Assembly: GCA_016800925.1 (NCBI GenBank)
Contig: JABCPU010000102.1
Location: 121,844 to 185,843 of the forward strand
Reading direction: 5' to 3'
Source: Suillus spraguei
Lineage: Eukaryota; Basidiomycota; Agaricomycetes; Boletales; Suillaceae
DNA length: 64,000 nt
Part shown: positions 13,244-24,579 of the stretch, piece by piece
Layout: every line of letters begins with the position of its first letter
How positions within the stretch are numbered: position 1 is the stretch's first letter
Notes under the pieces: model-generated
The model's database searches: none
What the model saw: only the letters and a program-made list of their open reading frames with translations
Told to the model about the DNA's origin: nothing
Made by a program: the position numbers and the translations under genes

Positions 13244-13793
13244 AGAAATCACTACTGCTGAACAAGTATCGCTACTGCCCGAAGATACTGCACCACTGGC
13301 GGTTCAGCAATCATTAATGGCACCAAGTACAGACAGCATGATGCTACCTACGGCACTACCACATGAGGATACGGCATCTCTGCCAGTCCAAGCGCTTGAC
13401 AAAAGTTTGTCCCAGGATGAACCATGCTATACTGACAACACTGTGTTTTGCACCATTTATACAGACAGCGACACATACTGCTCGCTAGAAGAAACAGACA
13501 AAATGGCAATTGACTTGGTTAGCACTGACATTTTACCGACAGAACTCTTGACAGTCACAGAGCCTGAATGCTCTCAAGATGAAGTACCGCAGACTGCTAG
13601 TGCTGATAGCAAAGAAGTTATGGAAGTATCACTGGAAAGGTATAGTATAGTAGAAGCGTTAATGCATACTGCAGAAGCAACATTTACCACTCAAACTGTT
13701 ACTGCTCGTTTACCACTGACATCTACAGAAATGTTCACCACAGGAGCTATTCAGCTGAACTCGCAGACCGCATGTGCCTACCACCATGTGTAG
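13065..13793 (+). other. Open frame of unknown nature after the transposase relic
   Basis: A 242-codon frame overlaps the end of the transposase relic in another frame and runs on for about 180 codons. The product would be rich in Thr, Ala, Asp and Glu, with no domain I recognise. Its DNA contains TACCGC/CTGCT words like those of the neighbouring A repeat, so the openness may come from repeat composition. It is not supported as a gene. Confidence 0.2.
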
Positions 13794-14657
13794 ACCGCTG
13801 CGTTAGTATGCAAAGATGATGGTCTTACCAGGCCATACTGTGTTCCGAGCCTTACCATGGCTAGAAGGTTTATTACTGGCTACTGGTATATGCTCTTGCG
13901 GCAGATGACAAAGCGCAGCCTACCACCCCCTAGTTGTCTGCCAACTACTGTCGCACAGTACCGCAGGCCATCGCACGCCTGCATAGTGCTACAGCAGTAC
14001 GAACATAGATCATGCGGTTTCCATTGCAGATGAAGAAGCTAACCCCAGAAGTCAAGTGTCAAAGACCCAAGCACATATACCTGCCATTGGAAACACAATG
14101 GCATCATTTATTACCCTACTGCCACCGACATTTGCTAATACCACCCTCATTACTTGATCATAAAAACAAAGAAAAGAATACCGCACACATACAATAGTCT
14201 CTGTTTTACCCTGTGTTTCATCCGGTGATCAGTTTCACACTTTCAAACGCATGCCCACACGGCATCACTTACATACGTTTAGCGCTAACAAGCGCACAGA
14301 CATTTATTATGGAATGACAGACTATATCGATTGGACAAGGAATACTGTGCAGCAGACTTAATCGCTCATTATTGCTCACTCGACGCTACATTTACAAGTA
14401 TTATCTCAACCACGGTAGCACCGCTACATACGACGCTAGTTCCGGTGGCATCATCACTGACCATGGCAACTTACCGCTGACTACAACGCTATATTCGCAC
14501 ATTGGTTGGACTCAAACTTGATGATACTAACAGGCATCCCCCTTTAGGGTTGAACACTCTTGTTTTGCAAGTGAAGCAGACTAGACAGAGCGCAAGACCA
14601 CACATACTAACTTAGGAGGTAGTTTATCTACAGCCCAGGTTAGGTTGTATCTTTACA

Positions 14658-15311
14658 CCGCAGTGCGGTAGTGGTAGCGGCAACTCTGTACGAGCAAGAA
14701 AGTTGGTGAGAGAGGTAGCAACCCAGCGAGATTACTGGCCGCAGTCTAGTTATGAGTAGCGAAGTCGAAAGTTGCGCAGTACTTCAAGCGGTAAAGGTAC
14801 CGGCGGTTAGATCAATGAGTGAGGTTCAAACGGAGAAAATTTCAAAGGCAAATAGATTGTGACTAGCGAGCATTCTGATACCAAGTCCAAATGAAGGGAT
14901 GTAACAGCAAGTAACAGTAACAGTATGTATGTTGAGTCTTTTTAACATATTCGAGCGCATACAAGATTATTAGGTGAGTCCAGTAGCGAGAAAGAAAATA
15001 AACAGGGTATTAACTAAGAGGCACACAGCGTGTAGCAGCCACTCAAGATGCAAGGTAAATCCTGCCATTGATTTAGTAACAGCAGAAGCGAAATAACTAC
15101 GCACCAATGGATCTAGATGGATTTGGATGGGACATGAGGGCATTGGTGTGAGGATTCGGTAAGGGTTTGCGGCAGACATATGGTTCCACCTTAGTGGAGT
15201 GAAAAGGCTATATACTTGCTATAGGGGAATTCTTCAGTTGCAGCCGCAGACAGTAACAAGACACTTGTCAAAAACGGGGGTTTGATGGTCAGCGTGACTT
15301 TGCTTACTACA
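14658..15311 (-). mobile_element. B-family fragment
   Basis: Inverted B sequence ending in the complement of TGTAGTAAGCAAAGTCACGC at 15311. It lacks the far 300 bp of B and abuts an A-family end on each side (14657 and 15312). Confidence 0.65.
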
Positions 15312-15507
15312 CCGTGGCGACCTACCACTGACTACGACACTATATTTGCACATTGGTTTGACTCGAACTTGACTATACTAACAGGCATCCCCCTTTAGGG
15401 TTAAACACTCTTGTTTAACAAGTGAAGCAGACTAGACAGAGCGCAAGACTCACATACTAACTTAGGAGGTAGTTTATCTACAGCCCAGGTTAGGTTGTAT
15501 CTTTACA
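15312..15507 (-). mobile_element. A-family end fragment
   Basis: Contains the CATCCCCCTTTAGGG block and ends in the complement of TGTAAAGATACAACC at 15507. It repeats 14470-14657 closely. Together the two copies bracket the B fragment. Confidence 0.65.
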
Positions 15508-17990
15508 GTGGCAGAGGAGAAAAATTCAAGGAGAAAATCACTGAAGCAGAAAGCATTAACTCTGCATCAGAATGCCAGGGCAGTGGTCGCCCAACATATG
15601 CTTGCCAGATTGCTGGTGGTGCATGAATTGCTTTCCTGGGTACACAATACTACAATTCCTGGGAAAGAAAGCATTTACCATTTTAATTAATGGAAAATCT
15701 ATTGGTCCTAAGATTGGTTCAACATTACTTATAACCAGGCCATATCCACATGACAGAAATCTCTCAATGCTGATCCCATCAGACCAGAAAACAGAGTGCT
15801 CTTTGGTAAGTTTTTCTGGTCATGTCTCATTCTTCCATATTCTCACAATCTAACTATAGAGGAGGGCTGGAGCATAAATCACAAGGTGCTGTTGTCTCCT
15901 CCTGATGACTTGAATGATTGGATCTATAGTAAAGTCTGGGGGCTTAAAGATGCTTTCTATAAATCATTGAAAAGAATCATTTTCAGAATTGAACAAACAG
16001 GATCATTATAGTGAGACAAATTATGATAACAAGGTGAGGTTGCCAGCAAGATGGCATGAGGGTCAGCAACCAGGCCTGCATTTCTGGAGTCCATTTTTGT
16101 GGAACTGGGTCACAAAGGGCAAGATCTGTATTTTATGCTATTACATTTCACTGCTAACAACTCTACACATTCATTACAGGCAACAGTTTATGAGACATGC
16201 CAATGGAGTTTTTATACTGTGTGCTCAAATAGAGCCCACCTTACATGCACTTTGAGCAGTTCTTGCAAGATATGAATGCTCTCATCCTCATCCAGCACAT
16301 CTTTACTGGAGTAGGAAATATATATTTTGAGATCAGCAAGAATGCTATCTTAGCCATTAAACCTGACTTGAAAGCCACCCTTCAGACCAAGTTCTTAGCT
16401 GCATGTGATATCCCATTGGTTATTCCACCAAATACGGAATGAGAGAGGACTTCTCTTTTTCACTACATGGGGTAGGATAGGGTTTGACCCAACATCTGTA
16501 CAAATCCAGCCCAGAGACGGGTAGCCAACCAAATCAAAATGAAACATTCTCTAGAGGAGCATGGCAGTATTCTCACCTGTCTTACCATGGCTATCAAGGA
16601 CCACATGGCCAAAGAATCTAGTATCTTGGATGGTCACCTGCACAAGTTGATCCTCTCAAAAGTTCTTTTGTATGGTGACACCATACTCTGAGACCAGTGA
16701 GTAGTCGCATCTTAGATGTGTTGTATCTTCGTTGATGCCCTTGGAATTTTCAGTGACAATCATTGAAAGCCTGTGTCAGATGACAACAATGAATACCCTA
16801 ACTTCATGATCCAAGTAATATGTGGCATAATTTGTATCCACCTTGGATTTCTATTGGAGTTCTCATTCACACTTTCAGCCCTACAAACCAAGCATATTGA
16901 GAACATCCTAGCTGTTCTCAGAGATGACTCTAGCATACCCCAGAAGAGGATGATCACCTACTATAAGCTGGTGTGGTAGCTGGTAGATACTGACCCAGCC
17001 TAGTGTATCACTGATCAATAGGCAAACCCAATTCAGAGAGCTATTTGGCCGAGAGCCATTCAAGTAGATGGTAATTTTGCAGATCCTGCCTCTTTTACCC
17101 CAGACCTTGCAAAATTCAAGTACCTTAGCAATACAACCTTACTCCTAGAAGTGCTCTTGGATAAAGACAAGAATACTAATTCTGTGCATGTGGATGATTA
17201 TGAGTGAGCTTGTCTTCTGCTATTCATTTTATTTCTACTGCTCACTTGCATCCCCAGCCACATTGCTAGAATTTATCAGTGTGCCCTCTATCACAGTCCT
17301 CCCACCACTTTCAACTTCCTCTACGAGATGCAGAAGTTCACATCTTCACTTGCCTTTAATCAAACAAAGGAACCAAACATCTACATTGATCCTAATGTTG
17401 AATATATCACCATCAGCACTCAAATTCATTGATCATCAGGTGTGCAATGTGGACAGGCATCGTAATCTCTTATGGGGGGCAAGGAAAAGTTTATTCTAAC
17501 TGCTTACAGAAAGAAAACTGGCATTACTGATCAAGACTCCTACACCCCTGTATTTATGTCAAAGACATTACTTTTTGCGTCCTTAAAATGCTGGGAGGAG
17601 GATTACAAATGGCTGAAGCCATCTTAACCAGCATTGCATATGGTGAGGAAGCTGAGCATCTCTACAGAATGTGAGTAATGCATATCATCCTTATCCTGTG
17701 ACATCTTTTTCACTGCATGGCTCATATTGCAGCTATCTCTGCATTGGAGAAGGGAGGAGAATCACTGCAGCTAAGTTTTCTGAGAGCCTTCAACAATGGA
17801 ATCAAGACTATTTTGGCTGTAGATGGGGGTTGAGATATTTTTGACAAAGCACAATTATAATGAAATGCAAGTTCATTGCTCCTAATGACACCTACGACAA
17901 AACTGATGGCATCCTTGCTGAGTCCACCAACCACTCCACTACTGTCAACCACAACCACTATGCTGTAGTTCAAGGAAATGTCCCTTGGCT
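15508..17990 (+). pseudogene. Degenerate coding relic X, copy 1 (unidentified)
   Basis: A chain of short plus-strand frames with coding character: a basic helical start (AEEKNSRRKSLKQKALTLHQ, from 15508), then QHMLARLLVVHELLSWVH, EEGWSINHKVLLSPPDDLND (about 15860), LILIQHIFTGVGNIYFEISK (about 16273) and WGARKSLF (about 17476). QHMLARxLxVxEL and a following WKIxxxxxWxNIxY block recur in relic X copy 2 at 22338-22960, so this was once a repeated protein-coding element. I do not recognise the family. Stops occur every 60-100 codons and CpG is scarce. Confidence 0.4.
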
Positions 17991-18163
17991 ATTGAATAAC
18001 AGCATGTGCAAGCACAGATGGCTGGGCAATCAGTGGTATAGCTTGTTTGATCTTAGTTCCTTTCCTCCTCCAGAAGCAATTCAAATAAGCCAGTGCAGAT
18101 GGGGCAACCTTTCAGTCTATGTTTCTGCCCCGTTTGATGGATCGACAAGCAATTTAACTGCTG

Positions 18164-18241
18164 TTTCACTGTATCATTGAGTGCATTGATGTGATCTAAC
18201 AGTTTCACTGTATCATTGAGTGCATTGATGTGATCTAACAG
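18164..18241. repeat. Exact 39-bp tandem duplication
   Basis: The 39-bp unit starting TTTCACTGTATCATTGAG at 18164 is repeated exactly from 18203 to 18241. Confidence 0.95.
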
Positions 18242-18340
18242 GGTCATGCCAGGGCTGCAGCAGCCTAATGATTCAAGATGCCTTAGCTAGAACGATGTAG
18301 TAGATTTAAAGGATACTGAATTTTCTACAATACAAGACCT

Positions 18341-18399
18341 TTGTGTGTGTTCAGCATGTGTGTGTGTGTGTTCAGTATCTGTGTATGTGTGTGTGTGAG
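18341..18399. repeat. (TG)n microsatellite, interrupted
   Basis: Runs of TG broken by two TTCAG(C/T)AT segments. Confidence 0.85.
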
Positions 18400-20636
18400 T
18401 TTCATGTATGTATAATATTTAAACTAATCTAGTGTCATAGTTAATTAGTAGATGTGCCATCTACTAACACCATCTTGTCAGTCATATGAATTGACACATA
18501 GAATGGGACAGCACAAGGTAAGATTCTCATGACAAGCACTTAAATTCTTCATAATTAGTCAATGCCAATGCATGTCACTATCAGACTTATGAAGCTCACT
18601 TTACAGTCTGTCATACCATCAATATTTTTTCTGGATTACTAAATCACATGCTATAATACAGAAATAGCAATAAGGATGTACCTTAAAGACATAAAATGTC
18701 TGGTGTAAGAGAGAATTCTCAAGGAGTTAAAGCCTATTCTTGATAGCGGCAACTATTACAATATATCTCAGTTGCTGGCTTAATGGGGAATTACCATACT
18801 CTGCCAGTGTATTGCCTTATTTTCTGAGGGCTGTTGTAAACACCAATTAAGGAAATGCAAATTTGGAGCTTGCAGAATCACATCTCAGTTGCAAACCATT
18901 ATTATACCCAGTCAATCTTATCATCACTCAATATAGGATATCAAATCATTGCTGCTGCCCTCCTTTTATCACTGGCAGAAACTTCCTTACAATCATGTAG
19001 GTGGTAATTAATAAAATGGAATACTATATGTATCACAGACAATCAGACCAATTCTTGGGTCTCTCAGGCCATAATCTATGCATTTATTATGCTCAAGGTC
19101 AATTATGTTCCTTAGTATATCCCTCTTATAGGACAAAATAGAGCACTATCTTTTGTTATGATCCATGATGTATGGCTCAACATTGGAGGAGCCAATAAAC
19201 CTCTAACTTAGCCAGTCATCTTTTCTCACTAGAAAGGAGTTACTTCACATGGCAGCCTTGTAATCCTCAGTGATCCCAGAGGTGACTGGAATTCTCTTTG
19301 TATCTGTCTCAACAAATCTCCTCTATCCTTTACAAGACAATCCTTCTCATTGAGTGGGATACAAGCCTTGCTTCATTGGCTAACTGTTCCATATATGTTA
19401 TTAACATCTACAACTACATCAAAAACATATTCAATCCTACAACTACCCTTACTGGCTTAACTCCCAATATTTTATCCTGGGATAATGAAAAGTGATGTTC
19501 CAATGGACACCAATAAGCTATCTCCCTATATCAGAGGATTGGAGTGAGTCACTCACCAAAACAAGAAGGGTGCAATTTCATAAGAGTCATTTATCACTAT
19601 AGTGTCAACTTATGTAGATTGAAGGTAGCTAGTAATAAGGTGGTAGCAAAAGAGGGTCTATGGAATAAAAGGCTAATAAATCTACAATATTCTTGACTGT
19701 ACACATATAGCTTGCCAATGGTAGATAGATAAAATAATTTTGTCAATAATAAATTGAGTTTTTATCCAGCATTCTCATACTTACACTGTGTAGGAAACTG
19801 ACAAATATCTTCATACAGATAACATTCAACACCCTGTACAGCATATATGCATTATTTTTATCTTCATAATTTATATTTACTACAGAATACATGACTTGTT
19901 TTATGAATGGTAAGCCTACTAGTGAAAGTGAGTCATTTACTGTTTATAGAATATAAATTAGGTTTCAGTTGACCACATGCTTATTCTTTCAATTACACTA
20001 CTGATGTTACTTAATAATACTACCCATATCTCTTGTCCATAAATAAAGCTATAAAACCTATTATAAACTATGACTTTAATTACCTCATATTTAACTTCTA
20101 GGACCATATTTTTCATATTTTTATAACATATAAAAACATTAGAATTCAAATATTAAATATTATTGAGTAATAGTACTGCCCATTATATTCTATCCTATGA
20201 TGTTCCCTCCTGAAATTCATATCCTAATTCACTTTAATTCACATCACCACTTTGACAGTACATTACTTGCTTCTACCACACCAACTATACCTCTCATATA
20301 TTTGGATAGCTGCACCTTAACTTAATAATTCTGTGTCGACATACAATACCATGTGAAGTCAAGTATCCTAAACTGTCTCAGCATTCCTCAAAGTCTAAGG
20401 ATGCTGCATACAACAAAATATGACATAAGATGATGAAGTTAGACCCTAATAAAAGGAAAACTATGAGAAACAGCAGAATAAGTATAGAGAGATACACATA
20501 TCTCATAAAGTTGATGGTAGACTTTTGATTACATTGTAGTTGAAGTAGCTGCTTAAATTACCTGTGATTTTCTTCTCAAATTAAGAACAGAATATTTCCT
20601 ATTTGTGATGCATAGTATCAAGATCAGTTGAGTTGT
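18400..20636. other. AT-rich tract without recognisable genes
   Basis: No domain, RNA gene or named repeat was recognised. CpG is nearly absent. The longest frames are about 65 codons and without family features. Confidence 0.5.
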
Positions 20637-21005
20637 TGTCACAAATTCCAAATACAAATCATTACTCTTTTCTCAATTTCCCTAAAGCATCTAAACCCAG
20701 CGCTAAGACAAACACAAACTCCATCGAAATCCCTATAACTGCTTCTATAACCGAACTTCCTGATGAAGATGAAGAGATCTTTTATGATGCTATCGGATAA
20801 GATAAGATAAGATAAGATAAGATAGTGTCACGTGATCTTAGAACCTTCTAGAATATGATGTCATAACAATGTCACAACCATCACATCGTACAATTCTCAT
20901 TTCTATTTTATGATTGGCTAGTAGTTTCAAACTCAGTTTGTATCTCAGTTTCAATATGTGTATATAGTTAGCTAGTTTCGCTGTAGTAGTTCTTTAGTTC
21001 AAACC
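20637..21005 (+). mobile_element. LTR fragment, same family as the solo LTR at 29915-30398
   Basis: Starts TGTCACAAATTCCAAATAC and matches the complement of 30030-30398 almost base for base, including a (GATAA)5 microsatellite near 20800. It lacks the last 110 bp of the intact copy; the match stops after AGTTCAAACC. This is better preserved than its surroundings, suggesting a later arrival. Confidence 0.75.
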
Positions 21006-21589
21006 ATCCACTGACCTACAAAACCTTTTCATCAAGCTTGCAAAGGCTGCTTAAGCAAAGGACACAAAATACAAAGACAAGAAGTGGAAGATCAAGCATA
21101 AGGCAGACATTGTCATGAATATCTTGGAGGATCTGAGGATGGCAGATGATAATTACAATGATTCTTATATGGCCCTTGACAATTGACATACCACTGGCCT
21201 GCTTCATGCTGTCCTTTCAAAATAGTTGTATCTGTTAATTTGCTCTATCTTACATACAAACTACTATTTAGCTTCAATGTAAGTAGGATCTTGGGCATAT
21301 TGTCTTTGAATGCACTTAACAATTGGTTTGCTCATCCTGAATGACTATGTGAGATACATTAAAAAGAATTAATCAGACTTACTTAATGAGTTGCATGCTT
21401 TCAAACCTGTCTTCAACCTTTGGTTACCTTCTAATATATCAGACATATGCATGATATATTTCATCTGGTGGAACCCCATAAAATTTACTGTGCTATTTTG
21501 GAAATATTAGTACCACTATCTGGAGGGCTAGTAATTAATGGATTGAAAAAGTCAGAAGACAAGATCTCATCTTAAATAAACATCAAGTA
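21006..21589. other. No recognisable gene
   Basis: AT-rich, short frames only; nothing identified. Confidence 0.5.
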
Positions 21590-22000
21590 GGGTATGAAAA
21601 ATGAAAATAGAGGGTTGATAAAAGACCAAATTTAAATAAGAGGCAGCTAAGTAATACCTGAAATACATGTTTCTACATTTGTTAACTTTCTCAAGCACAA
21701 TGCTGGCCTAGATTCATTTATTCATACCATACTTGATGTTTACCTAAATACTTGCATGACTACACATCAGAAATGTAGCACACTATTGGGTTGATGGCTC
21801 TAAAGCATTTATCTATGTTACCTTAGGTAAACATCAAGCATGGCATAGATAAATGGATCCAGGCCATTATCCCAATCAAGAAAGTTGACAAATGTGGATA
21901 CACTTGTTTCAGGCATTATATAGCCACCTGTTATTTGAATTTTGACATTTATCAACCCCCACCTCCTCATCCATTTTTATTTTCACTTATCATCAGAAAT
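21590..22000. repeat. Diverged long inverted repeat, MITE-like
   Basis: Sequence 21600-21745 is an imperfect inverted copy of 21825-21980. The arms share TTAGGTAAACATCAAG, AGAAAGTT(A/G)ACAAATGT and TTTATCAACCC, and about 80 bp separates them. No coding capacity and no clear TSD. Probably an old foldback or MITE element. Confidence 0.65.
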
Positions 22001-22337
22001 GGCAGATGTCAATGCATTAGGGAAGTCTTTTGAGATTTCAACAACACATTGCTATAACTGATGGTGAAACTCTAGGAAACGCTAAGACTAGCAAAAAGTG
22101 CCCAGCTGGCACAGTGCTACTAGAATATCCCATAATGTCTTTTTCAATTCCCACAATAAACACTGCATGCATCATGGACAAAAGCTTCAATTTGGTATTT
22201 TTATACCCACTTGAGGAAATAGTTATCATTGAGAGAAGTGCAGTGAGGAAAAAGGTCCAAACCTGACATATTGCTGTATTGTGTATATGAAATTCATAGG
22301 CTATATACTACTACTCAAGTGATACTGGGCTATATGG

Positions 22338-22960
22338 TTGGAAATATCATATGTAATAGTCATGTTCATGCATATGTGGAGACTATGGGTGGTAGGGGAG
22401 AAAAAGGCTAGGAGGAGAGAATATAAGGCAAAGGTCAGCATGATGCTGGTGCAGCACATGCTGGCTAGGTTTCTTACTGTTGTAGAATTAGTGAGCTGGT
22501 TGGATGGCACTGACACATTTGGTTAAGAGAGAGTTCAAACTCTCGCCAAATGGAAGATTCAATTATCTTGCAACTGGTGGAATATTTCTTATGTGCAGGT
22601 GCCTTCCAAATATTACAAATTCCTCAACATGGATCTTATTAGACCCAAAAATCATAATATTTTCAGTAAAATTGTCTCATGACTAGACAATATTTATTTT
22701 ATAGACAATGACTCATGGTATAAGCCTATTGACTTTTTGTACTATATCTTGAGCAAAGACCTGTCCTACACCCAGTTTTATCACTTTCAGCAAGGCCTGG
22801 ACATCCTGTTCCATATTTTTTATGATGAACCTATAGTGGAACTAATTCACCATATCACTGGCTAGCTTTGATATAGGGAAATGACTTGGAGAGAATTTGT
22901 AGAAGACATGAAGAAAAACCACTTGCATTTTTGCAATGTTGTCTCTGACACCTTGAAATG
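22338..22960 (+). pseudogene. Degenerate coding relic X, copy 2 (unidentified)
   Basis: Plus-strand frames with VQHMLARFLTVVELVSWLD at about 22445-22500, followed by a WKIQL...WWNISY block and a DLIRPKN block. All three have counterparts in copy 1 at 15508-15780. A later piece, KPIDFLYYILSKDLSYTQFY (about 22718), looks coding but unfamiliar. Frames are broken by stops. Confidence 0.4.
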
Positions 22961-23546
22961 AAAAGGTATGTCAGCATTACCTCTCATATTATCTCTTCAA
23001 ATACACTATTCTTGTTTTCTAAACAAAAACAACATCTTCAATAGGTTTGAGGCTTGTTCTGTCCTGGAAAGTTATGTTCACCAGCATAATTTAAATCCAG
23101 AGAGTCCTTGGTATCCCAAAGACCAGGTTTCATGGTCATCCTTGCAATGAGTTGCCAACAGAAAGTACAAGGAAGGCTTGTGTCATATACTGGACCTCAG
23201 ACTGAAAACCATTGCCTTAACTGCCATTATTAACTTAGGAACTGAAGGATTATTTAGGCTCTGTATGGATACCAAAATTTGAAATTGAAATTTGAAAGAA
23301 AAGAAAATGGAAATTATGTAATACCATCACATGACCCACTTGGAAATCCCAGATAAGACATGATAACAGATGCATTGATACTAACTCTCACTGCCAGCTA
23401 TCATGTACCCTGACCAGCATGCTGTTCTTGTTCTCTGGCAGTGCTAGGAAACTTGATACCAATGTCTCACTATTGTTCTAACTTGTGTAATCCCTAGGGA
23501 AGTACAAAAGAGATATGATGGCTGCATCTATAGGCAATGAGATGTG
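22961..23546. other. No recognisable gene
   Basis: Short frames only. It may be the continuation of relic X, but no motif supports that. Confidence 0.4.
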
Positions 23547-23589
23547 TGTCAAAAGTCAGGATTTCAAGGTCAGCGTGAATATGTTCATT

Positions 23590-24362
23590 ACACCGCGGTC
23601 AGCAAGGATGCTGCTGGCAGTGGCACAACCAGTAGCAGTAATAACAGTACCAGCGAGTAGTGGTAGTGAGTGATGATGAGTGGTAGAGTCACTGGTAGCA
23701 GTTTGATGCAAGTGGTGAAGAAGAAACAATAAGGTCAACAGCAGTACTTTCAGTGGTAAAGTAGTGGCTGGTCAGAAGTCAAGTCAAATAGGGGTCAATT
23801 GCACAATGGCAGCAGTAAGTGAGCAGTAGCAATAAAAGAATGGTAACAATAACAAAAGACTACTTCCACTGCTGGGTGAATCCAGAGCTAGACAATAAGC
23901 CTAACCAAAAAGTAGATACTAAATGGTGACCGAAAGTAGATACTAGAAGGCAAGGAATATGTGTGAGCCATCAAGTCTTTTTATCCTATATTGTATGTAA
24001 CTGGAATACTCAGGTGAGATCAGTAGCAGATAAGTGAGGCCACCACTGGTATGTAATAAGGCTGCAGGCAGCTGCAATATGAGGCAATATGTAATAAGGC
24101 TTGCTGTAGGATCAGTGATTGGTAAACATGTGTATACTATGTACCAAATGAAGCTAGATGGACAAGGCAAGAACATGGATGGACATTGGCTTGTGACATG
24201 TGGACTAGTAGATTGGTATGGTATGCAGTAAGCATGTGATGCTGCCGGGAAGTATGAAAGGGGCAATATGGCCATAGAGACATGATGCTACTATGTTCTA
24301 TAGACACTGAGACATATGTCAAAAGTCAGTGTTCCATAATCAGTATGAATATGTTTGACACA
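23590..24362 (+). mobile_element. A-family copy, mutated
   Basis: Matches the interior of A as seen at 44400-44790 and, inverted, at 10493-11200 (the GTCAGCRRNNNGCTGCTGG start, the GGGGTCAA block and the CTATATTGTATGTA block). It ends with the A terminus as TGAATATGTTTGACACA. Another A/B-like terminus (GGTCAGCGTGAATATGTTC) sits immediately before it at 23566-23595, so two family ends lie head to tail here. Confidence 0.55.
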
Positions 24363-24579
24363 CTGTTATCAATATCTTTCATACCATCATCATAGATGGT
24401 ATCTGTCTAGCACACTGACTCAGTACAACACTCATAATGGATCTCTCACTACAGCGATTGCATACAGATTATCATTGACACTGACTTGCTTTTATCATCA
24501 TCTGCATTGTTGCATAAGTTTTACATCTAAACCATTTATTATTCCTACCTACAAATGCATGCATTCCATTCCACATGTC

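Larger units (their letters stand above)
10493..14657 (-). mobile_element. A-family long copy carrying a transposase relic
   Basis: The left end reads TGTAACGAACATATTGG and the right end is the complement of TGTAAAGATACAACC. Both ends have the block CTGGGCT or a close variant at positions 20-26 from the terminus. It is thus bounded by two A-family ends in the proper inverted arrangement. The short A copy at 44792-45493 matches its outer parts but lacks roughly 11205-14370. A repeated 42-bp sequence (11159-11200 and 14372-14413) flanks that extra segment, which contains the DDE transposase relic. The copy may be the degraded autonomous form. Insertion of an unrelated transposase into an A element is the alternative. 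Confidence 0.55.

Noticed and set aside
14515..14657. tRNA-like A and B boxes in the A-family end (GTAGTTTATCTAC hairpin, GTTCGACCC word)
   Set aside because: The putative anticodon stem does not pair and the word order fails a tRNA fold; the region is better explained as a TIR element end.
20795..20825. (GATAA)5 as a GATA-factor regulatory array
   Set aside because: It is a microsatellite inside an LTR family, present identically in the copy at 30210; no gene depends on it here.
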